64,000 nt of DNA, taken from the NCBI RefSeq assembly GCF_000969885.1, contig NZ_CP009501.1:1674001-1738000 (forward strand). Reading direction: 5' to 3'. Below, in pieces: positions 58,810 to 64,000 of this stretch. The stretch comes from Methanosarcina thermophila TM-1. Lineage in GTDB: Archaea > Halobacteriota > Methanosarcinia > Methanosarcinales > Methanosarcinaceae. The notes under the pieces are model-generated. The model ran no database searches. It was given only the letters and a program-made list of their open reading frames with translations, and had not been told where the DNA came from. Numbering within the stretch: the stretch's first letter is position 1; the number at the start of each line of letters is the position of its first letter. Made by a program: the position numbers and the translations under genes.

Positions 58810-59397
58810 TTGATGAAAATAAGGAAAAAAGGAAAGAGCAGAAAACAGCACCGCTTTGTTAATTATTTATTTAAGTTGATGTTATACCTTTTGATAAAAC
58901 CAATTAAGCTATTATTGAGTTTTTCATTTTACTTACTGAAGTTTATATGGCTACTGTCAAGTTATTCGATGCATTTATTGTGTAGTCTTATAAAACGACT
59001 ATTTAAGAGAAAACCATCAAACCCAGCTCTATCCACATTAGCTGAAATCGATAAGATGAATGGATACAAGTTTGAAGAATTTATGAAACACGTTTATGAA
59101 CAATTAGGATATTCAGTTTATCATACTCCGAAATCACGTGATCAGGGTGCAGATCTTATTCTAACCTCAAAAGAAAGAAAAAGAATTGCTGTTCAGGTCA
59201 AAAGATCCTCGAGTAAGGTTTCAAACAGTGCAGTACAGGAAGTTGTAGCTGCAAAAGGTTTCTACAAATGCACCAAGGGCATAGTAGTTACAAACAGTTA
59301 CTTTACCGATTCTGCCAGACAATTAGCTAAAGCGAACTTTATTGATTTGGTTGATAGAAACGAACTTGAGAAGCTGATTAATACCATTCTGAGTTAA
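58810..59397 (+). CDS. Membrane-anchored Mrr-like restriction endonuclease
   Basis: 195 residues. Two hydrophobic segments near residues 18-60 anchor it to the membrane. The C-terminal Mrr_cat domain (about 80-195) begins with GYKFEEFMKHVYEQLGYSV. The PD-(D/E)XK residues are GADLIL (Asp) and VQVKR (Gln-x-Lys), intact. Mrr-like enzymes cut modified or foreign DNA; a membrane-anchored form may act on incoming DNA. No methyltransferase is next to it, so it is an orphan. AT-rich sequence suggests acquisition. Confidence 0.85.
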   Translation: MMKIRKKGKSRKQHRFVNYLFKLMLYLLIKPIKLLLSFSFYLLKFIWLLSSYSMHLLCSLIKRLFKRKPSNPALSTLAEIDKMNGYKFEEFMKHVYEQLGYSVYHTPKSRDQGADLILTSKERKRIAVQVKRSSSKVSNSAVQEVVAAKGFYKCTKGIVVTNSYFTDSARQLAKANFIDLVDRNELEKLINTILS

Positions 59398-60100
59398 GCT
59401 CTGAATAAAATTTCTTTTTTATATATCTTTTTTTAGACTTTTTATTAGTTCCATCAAACCCTGTCCTAGAATCTCTGTTATGTTTTAATAGTTTATAAAA
59501 AACGCAATTGAAAACCTGGAATCATTTAACTTTTACTGGAGTTTGGCGAGAAATCAAGACAAAAAGCAAATTGTAGCACAGATAAATTATGCTTTAGAAC
59601 ATCTTCTTAAATTCGATGACTCGAATAAAGCTTTCTATTCCACCAATTTTGCTATATCTTAATAATCAATCAATTTAACAAATCAGTAAGAAAGAATATT
59701 TTATTCAGAACAGAGGGCTTATACAAAAAATAGGCAAATTAAATTTTGAAATCAATAACATAAACAGTCCTAAATCAATAACATAGACAGTCCTAGATCA
59801 ATAACATAAACAGTCCTGAGAAGCAAAACAAGATAGTATATAATTAAAAATGCGCCTAGAACTATAGGAGATAGAGCATAGGAGATAGAGATTTAAGCAA
59901 AATTCAACCAATTGAATTCGAAATAAAAAATTCAGATTTTATTTCCCTTATCATTCAGATGATTTTCTTTCTCAATAAAATGTTGTAATTTACTATTTGG
60001 TAAGAGAACAGATGAAATGTAACCCATATATAAATTACCAGTTGAACAGAGCATTAATAGCTATCATTAACCCTCTTTTTTATTCAATCGGGTGAATACT
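59398..60100. other. Gene-free region with a short degenerate coding remnant and repeats
   Basis: 703 AT-rich bases. Bases about 59509-59661 read as a protein-like frame of about 50 residues (ENLESFNFYWSLARNQ ... HLLKFDDSNK). There is no start codon in frame, and stops lie upstream, so it may be a gene remnant. Three 23-bp repeats follow at 59749. The rest shows nothing. Confidence 0.4.
59749..59817. repeat. Three tandem 23-bp repeats
   Basis: Units 59749-59771, 59772-59794 and 59795-59817 read AAATCAATAACATAAACAG plus TCCT, with only a few changes between copies. Confidence 0.88.
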
Positions 60101-60649
60101 ATGGATAGAAGACAACGTTCTAAAAAACACGATTGGTTAGTCTCAAAAACTCAAAGCATACTTAAACACTATACTTGTCCTGAATCATGTAATGCAAGCT
60201 GCTGCAAAACTCACATTATTGACTTTCGTAGAAAAGAATACGAGAAAATCTTAAAAAATGTAGACAAAGAAAGTGCAAGAATTTTAAAATCTAATGCAGT
60301 AAAGTCAGAGTTGGAAGGATGTTATAAAGCAATTGTTGGGCACTGCCCATTATTGATAGACACAAAATGCAGGATATACGATAACAGGCCTGAAGCATGT
60401 AGAAATTTTCCTTTTGTAATTTTTCCTGACGATGATATAGGATTTGGTTTAACATTGTTATTGTGTCCGATGTCTGTCAACATAATCCAAGATTACGCAC
60501 AGTGGTATAAATCAGTAAACTCAACAATGTACAGCGAATTAAATAACTTATACAAACACTATAAAAACATAGACAAAAACAATGACTTTTGTATTGAAAT
60601 GAAAGAGAGTAATTTGGATTCGTTCATAGAATTTCTTGAAAGAAAGTAA
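60101..60649 (+). CDS. YkgJ-type cysteine-cluster protein (UPF0153-like)
   Basis: About 182 residues. The cysteine pattern CPESCNASCCKTH (about 23-35), then CPLLIDTKCRIYDNRPEACRNFPF (about 85-108), is the YkgJ/UPF0153 signature for a zinc or iron-sulfur cluster. Function unknown for the family. The ATG at 60101 is chosen because GGGTGA lies 5-6 bases upstream; a GTG at 60092 is also in frame. The DNA is AT-rich, unlike the housekeeping genes to the left. Confidence 0.82.
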   Translation: MDRRQRSKKHDWLVSKTQSILKHYTCPESCNASCCKTHIIDFRRKEYEKILKNVDKESARILKSNAVKSELEGCYKAIVGHCPLLIDTKCRIYDNRPEACRNFPFVIFPDDDIGFGLTLLLCPMSVNIIQDYAQWYKSVNSTMYSELNNLYKHYKNIDKNNDFCIEMKESNLDSFIEFLERK

Positions 60650-60944
60650 TCATTATTAATTTCTTTTTTCTTGCCTGCTTGTGTTAAAGTATAGAAATTT
60701 CAATATGCAGGCGGTGAAAGATTGAAAAAATGAAAAATAGTAACATATATAAAAATTAGTTTTTTATTTTTAAAAATATTATTGTTTTTTACTGATAAAT
60801 TCCTCACTATTTCTACATAGATGAACAAAAGACAATGTTTTTATTATAATAAACATAATGATTAATTTAATTAAGCTGCAAATAATTGCCCTCAATAGAA
60901 TAAAATATTTTATAAAGTATAATAGATAAAGCCTGGAGATTATT

Positions 60945-61850
60945 ATGAATCTTGTCAGTAAAATTTTTGGAATTAAATTAGCAGGGCTGCTAATTATTAT
61001 TTTATTTATCGCGATATCGGGCTGCAGTTCAGCCCCGGATACAGAGAGTCAAAGTGCCAGTGAAAATGCACAGTTAGCAGATGACACAGTTACAACGACA
61101 AACGCATCCCACACAGATGAAAATGTTATAGCTCTAGAAAGTACCGACCCGATGTCAAGCTCAGCAAAGGTCATATATCTTCATCACAGCACCGGCGGAG
61201 TTATCTGGGAAGGTGGGGTACAGGATACGATTGAAAAATATAATGCTGAGCACGGCACAGACTATAGTATAACACCCCTGGAATTTCCAAAGGCATCCCC
61301 CTATGGATGGAATAACTATCCTTATGATTACTGGAACATCTGGGTAAATCATGCCGGTCCTTCTGCCTATATGGAAGAACCTACCTTAGAGATGCTGACT
61401 CAGACTTATGACGTCATCGTTTGGAAGCACTGTTTCCCGGTTAGCAACATAGTTGCCGATACAGGTTCTCCAGATGTAACTTCCAGTGTCAAAAGCCTGG
61501 AGAATTATAAGCTGCAGTACAACGCGCTTAAAGAAAAGATGCATGAGTTTCCGAATAAACGTTTCATAGTTTGGACAGGTGCAGCTTTGGTCGAAAGCCA
61601 AACCAATCCCGCAGAAGCTGAAAGAGCAAGAGAATTTGCTAACTGGGTCAAGACAACCTGGGATGAGCCCGGTGATAATATCTATGTTTGGGATTTCCGT
61701 GAACTGGAAACCGGAGGCGGACTATACCTCCTGCCGGAAAATGCCGTATCACCCTCGGATTCTCACCCTAATTCAAAATTTGCCGCTTCCGTTGCCCCAC
61801 TGATCGGTCAGCGTATCATTGATGTCATAGAAGGACGCGGTGATAATTAA
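60945..61850 (+). CDS. SGNH-like hydrolase lipoprotein
   Basis: 301 residues. N-terminal hydrophobic segment ends in lipobox ISGCSS, so it is probably a membrane-anchored lipoprotein. A Ser/Thr/Glu-rich linker (about 28-70) leads to an SGNH-like fold. A nucleophile-like HHSTGG (about 80-85) and the C-terminal SPSDSHPNSKF (Asp-x-x-His dyad position) fit the SGNH pattern, but the GDS block is altered, so the call is tentative. It may remove acyl groups from a glycan. GGAG precedes the ATG by 6 bases; a TATA-like TATTTTATAAAG lies about 35 bases upstream. Confidence 0.6.
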   Translation: MNLVSKIFGIKLAGLLIIILFIAISGCSSAPDTESQSASENAQLADDTVTTTNASHTDENVIALESTDPMSSSAKVIYLHHSTGGVIWEGGVQDTIEKYNAEHGTDYSITPLEFPKASPYGWNNYPYDYWNIWVNHAGPSAYMEEPTLEMLTQTYDVIVWKHCFPVSNIVADTGSPDVTSSVKSLENYKLQYNALKEKMHEFPNKRFIVWTGAALVESQTNPAEAERAREFANWVKTTWDEPGDNIYVWDFRELETGGGLYLLPENAVSPSDSHPNSKFAASVAPLIGQRIIDVIEGRGDN

Positions 61851-61915
61851 TTTTATTCCAAAGCTTGACCATCCTCTATCATAAAAGCTTTTTCAGGAGT
61901 TAGAATCCAGGCGTA

Positions 61916-61954
61916 AAAACAACTCTTCCTCTCTGGAGGAGTTGTTTTATTTTT
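61916..61954 (+). terminator. Strong intrinsic terminator-like hairpin after the lipoprotein gene
   Basis: AAAACAACTCTTCC pairs with GGAGGAGTTGTTTT (14-bp stem with one G-T pair, 5-base loop), followed by ATTTTT. It lies 66 bases past the stop of the lipoprotein gene and before the convergent frhB gene. Confidence 0.75.
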
Positions 61955-62051
61955 GCAGTTTACTACAAGCCTGAGTGCTCACTCGTGAGCAGATATCGGG
62001 CGGTTACTGGCAAGAAAGGCTCGAACTTGCGATAGCCCGATGGATGAGTTA

Positions 62052-62093
62052 CAAAAAGGGATCAAATTGGGGATGAGACAGATCCTCTTCCCC
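62052..62093 (-). terminator. Putative terminator of the frh operon
   Basis: On the minus strand GGGGA-x-GAG ... CTC-x-TCCCC forms an 8-bp stem with one mismatch, then a T-run about 12 bases later, about 50 bases past the frhB stop. Confidence 0.45.
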
Positions 62094-62140
62094 TTGTTCC
62101 GCGTAGATAACGCGAATAATCCCGATAACTAAAAGAAAAT

Positions 62141-63016
62141 TTAGGCGTAAGGGTTCCTCAACGCCTTGTTGACACCGAAGTTCTTACGCTCCTCAACTGT
62201 CTTCCAGTTTTTATCGATCTTTTCCTTTGCAAGCTTTTTGACGAGATCGAGACCAGGTTTGACTTCTTCTATGGGTTTTGTCTCGAACATGCCTGCAGCA
62301 ACAGCTTTGGACCAGATTTCATTACCTCTCTTGGTGCGGATGAAGACCGTGGACCAGCCATCTGGGCTTCCGACCGAGCCGGTTGAAATATCGGCAAGGT
62401 TGGAGACATAATCGAGGCAGACGTGGCAGCCGGGTTGCTCGTATTTGTGGGTAGCTTTCAGGGGCAGGCTGGCGACATTCCCCCGGTTAGTGTAAACCCA
62501 GAACTTGCCCTTCCCGATGTCCATTCTTCTCACGGAGTTGAGGCTCTGCGCCGCATGGTCCTCGACAATGGTTTGCAGAGACTTGTATGGGAAGTTCTCC
62601 ATACAGAAGAGACCAACTGTGAAAGCAACCTTATCAGGGACGTCCCGCATGTTAATCGGATAGAGCTGAGCCTTCCTGACTGCCTGCATCTGGCAGCAGA
62701 CACCGGTTACACCTACCTTATCGAGACCGAAAGACCGAGTTGCTTCCTTGAGCCAGGAGATCTGGGGGCTGATGCTGTACTTCGTCCCTCGTGCCTTGAG
62801 AATGTCCTCGCGGCTCATAGCAACGAACGGTTTGGGCTCCCATGGTCGGTCTCCTTCGCCTGCCACAATAGTTCCATCGATTATCCCCTGTTCGAGAGCA
62901 TAGACCATGAGGGTGGTGGCAATGCCGCCGTCCTGTGCCTTCTGGAGGATCTCTTTGTCCGTGCTCCTTGCCGAGACGCAGGTTATGTATTTGCCGAGAT
63001 ATGGATCTTCAATCAA
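62141..63016 (-). CDS. frhB: Coenzyme F420-reducing hydrogenase beta subunit FrhB
   Basis: About 291 residues; holds FAD and one 4Fe-4S cluster and passes electrons to F420. Recognisable segments: YLGKYITCVSARSTDKE (about 6-22), GVCCQMQAVRKAQLYP and the CHVCLDYVSNLADIS cluster site, with the typical end VNKALRNPYA. The TTG at 63016 is preferred because GAGGTGA lies 5 bases upstream and the N-terminus then matches the family; a TTG at 63046 would overlap frhG. It closes the frhADGB operon. Confidence 0.95.
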   Translation of the reverse strand: MIEDPYLGKYITCVSARSTDKEILQKAQDGGIATTLMVYALEQGIIDGTIVAGEGDRPWEPKPFVAMSREDILKARGTKYSISPQISWLKEATRSFGLDKVGVTGVCCQMQAVRKAQLYPINMRDVPDKVAFTVGLFCMENFPYKSLQTIVEDHAAQSLNSVRRMDIGKGKFWVYTNRGNVASLPLKATHKYEQPGCHVCLDYVSNLADISTGSVGSPDGWSTVFIRTKRGNEIWSKAVAAGMFETKPIEEVKPGLDLVKKLAKEKIDKNWKTVEERKNFGVNKALRNPYA

Positions 63017-63026
63017 CTCTCTCACC

Positions 63027-63788
63027 TCACTTAAGCGCTCCAGCAATTAACTCGTTGATGTTCTCGAATTCTTCAATCACATCGGTGTTGAAGAATGATC
63101 TAGGACAGGCGCCGTAGCAGGAGCCACACTTGATGCAGAGGTCACGCTCTCCCTGCGGCTTCCCGAACTCCATGGTGATCGCCCGTACTGGACAAGAGGC
63201 AGCGCAGGTGCCACAGCCCATGCAGAGACCCTGATTAATTACATCAACCATCAGGTCGCAGAAGCATCCTGACGTGCCGCGCTTCGCAAGGTCCATGAGA
63301 GGCTTTAAGTACTTGCCCGCAAGAGCTTTCTGATCCTCGTTCCCCTCCAGGAGCAGGTACGCCATGATAGAGACATTCCTTATGAGTTCTGGGCTCGGAG
63401 GGCATCCGGGGATGTAGAGATCTACGTCGATGAGATCCCCTATGGGAAGGAAGGATTCATGCTGGGGCTGATTGTGCTGCCCGCCGCGGCTGAACCTTGT
63501 GATGTTCCCATAACTTGCGCAGGAACCAAGAGCCACCACTATCTTTGACTTCTTCCGCGTCTCTTTGATCTCCTCCACCGATTCATGATCCTGGATGCAG
63601 ACCGATCCTTCAACAAGCGCGACGTCCATCTCAGGGATATGCCTAACGTCGGCGAGTGTAAGGCAGTAGACGAGGTCGGCGTAGTCGTCCAGGATTTTGA
63701 TGAGTCCTAAGTTATTGTCGGCCACGGACACGAGGCAGCCGGTGCAGCCGCTCAAGTGTACATGCCCGAGCTTGATCTTATTTGCCAC
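63027..63788 (-). CDS. frhG: Coenzyme F420-reducing hydrogenase gamma subunit FrhG
   Basis: 253 residues, GTG start with GGAG 9 bases upstream. Proximal 4Fe-4S cluster ligands are in LSGCTGCLVS (about 13-22), ALGSCASYGN and IPGCPPSPELI. Two ferredoxin 4Fe-4S motifs follow (CMGCGTCAASCP and CIKCGSCYGACP). It relays electrons from the NiFe site in FrhA (outside the window) to FrhB. It lies between frhD and frhB on the same strand. Confidence 0.96.
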   Translation of the reverse strand: MANKIKLGHVHLSGCTGCLVSVADNNLGLIKILDDYADLVYCLTLADVRHIPEMDVALVEGSVCIQDHESVEEIKETRKKSKIVVALGSCASYGNITRFSRGGQHNQPQHESFLPIGDLIDVDLYIPGCPPSPELIRNVSIMAYLLLEGNEDQKALAGKYLKPLMDLAKRGTSGCFCDLMVDVINQGLCMGCGTCAASCPVRAITMEFGKPQGERDLCIKCGSCYGACPRSFFNTDVIEEFENINELIAGALK

Positions 63789-63801
63789 TGGTTTTGTCTC
63801 C

Positions 63802-64000
63802 TTAATAGTTCATCCCGATTTCCTTCAGTATCTCAGATACAGCTTCTGGAATGGATCTCTGTACTTCGTCTGTAATCCCGATGACCATCTCAGGGGCAGA
63901 CACATACTTCTTCTGGCATGCCAGAATCCGGATCTTGATATCGTCCTTGATTACTTGAAGCGGCTCTGTCAGATCCCATGAATGGGCGTCCCTATAGCTT
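63802..64000 (-). CDS. frhD: F420 hydrogenase maturation protease FrhD, partial
   Basis: Only the C-terminal 65 or so residues lie in the window. The translation (ACQKKYVSAPEMVIGITDEVQRS) matches the end of FrhD, the endopeptidase that trims the FrhA C-terminus after nickel insertion. The stop is followed 13 bases later by the frhG start. The 5' part continues beyond position 64000. Confidence 0.85.
   Translation of the reverse strand, partial: SYRDAHSWDLTEPLQVIKDDIKIRILACQKKYVSAPEMVIGITDEVQRSIPEAVSEILKEIGMNY

Noticed and set aside
59749-59817. CRISPR-like array
   Set aside because: The three units are contiguous without spacers, and no cas gene is present.

Overview
The window comes from a methanogenic archaeon, almost certainly a Methanosarcina. 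Evidence: F420-reducing hydrogenase genes (frhD, frhG, frhB), the F420 biosynthesis gene cofD, an FmdE-family protein, archaeal RNA polymerase subunit L, exosome subunit Csl4, Dph2, HerA-NurA and Sep-tRNA:Cys-tRNA synthase. There are also multi-PAS sensor kinases, AT-rich intergenic DNA and GGAG-type Shine-Dalgarno sites. A DNA ligase gene interrupted by one in-frame amber (TAG) codon fits a lineage that can insert pyrrolysine. The species cannot be fixed from the sequence alone.

Layout. 0-2.5 kb: a pair of paralogous membrane-anchored proteins around a GNAT and a DUF1232 gene. 2.5-24 kb, nearly all on the minus strand: an Lhr-type helicase, two PAS histidine kinases, class II LysRS, a metallophosphoesterase, a membrane Lon-like protease with a probable Trypco1-domain gene, CysRS, Maf, a KefB-type antiporter, an isoprenylcysteine-methyltransferase-like protein, a tandem DUF2769 pair and a rhodanese. 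24-32.6 kb is gene-poor and accessory: two small secreted low-complexity proteins (one with CDWKGK repeats), a ferric-reductase-like membrane protein, a decayed ion-channel pseudogene and two secreted proteins packed with Asn-Met-Thr repeats, one ending in a cupredoxin domain. 32.6-45.2 kb is mostly housekeeping: a thioesterase, tRNA-Gly, DNA ligase, PolX, a DAP-decarboxylase-like enzyme, DUF2148, an ArsR-like regulator behind two palindromes, SepCysS, RpoL, Csl4, a METTL5-like methyltransferase, Dph2 and a purine phosphoribosyltransferase.

45.6-46.6 kb is a complete IS5-family insertion sequence with an 8-bp target duplication. Then come an exported FmdE-like protein, CofD, an HD phosphohydrolase, an LpdD-like protein with UbiX, tRNA-Pro, and overlapping herA-nurA. 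56-61 kb is AT-rich and accessory: an acyltransferase with a palindromic promoter, an unknown protein, a membrane-anchored Mrr-like nuclease, a YkgJ cysteine-cluster protein and an SGNH-like lipoprotein, with several short tandem repeats. The right edge cuts into the frh operon.

Connections. CysRS and SepCysS suggest two routes to Cys-tRNA. HerA and NurA form a DNA-end-processing pair, with ligase and PolX nearby as repair enzymes. RpoL, Csl4, the METTL5-like enzyme, Dph2 and Hpt form an information-processing cluster. CofD supports the cofactor used by Frh. The strongest novelty candidates are the amber codon in the ligase, the two Asn-Met-Thr repeat proteins, the CDWKGK repeat protein and the double palindrome in front of the ArsR-like gene.
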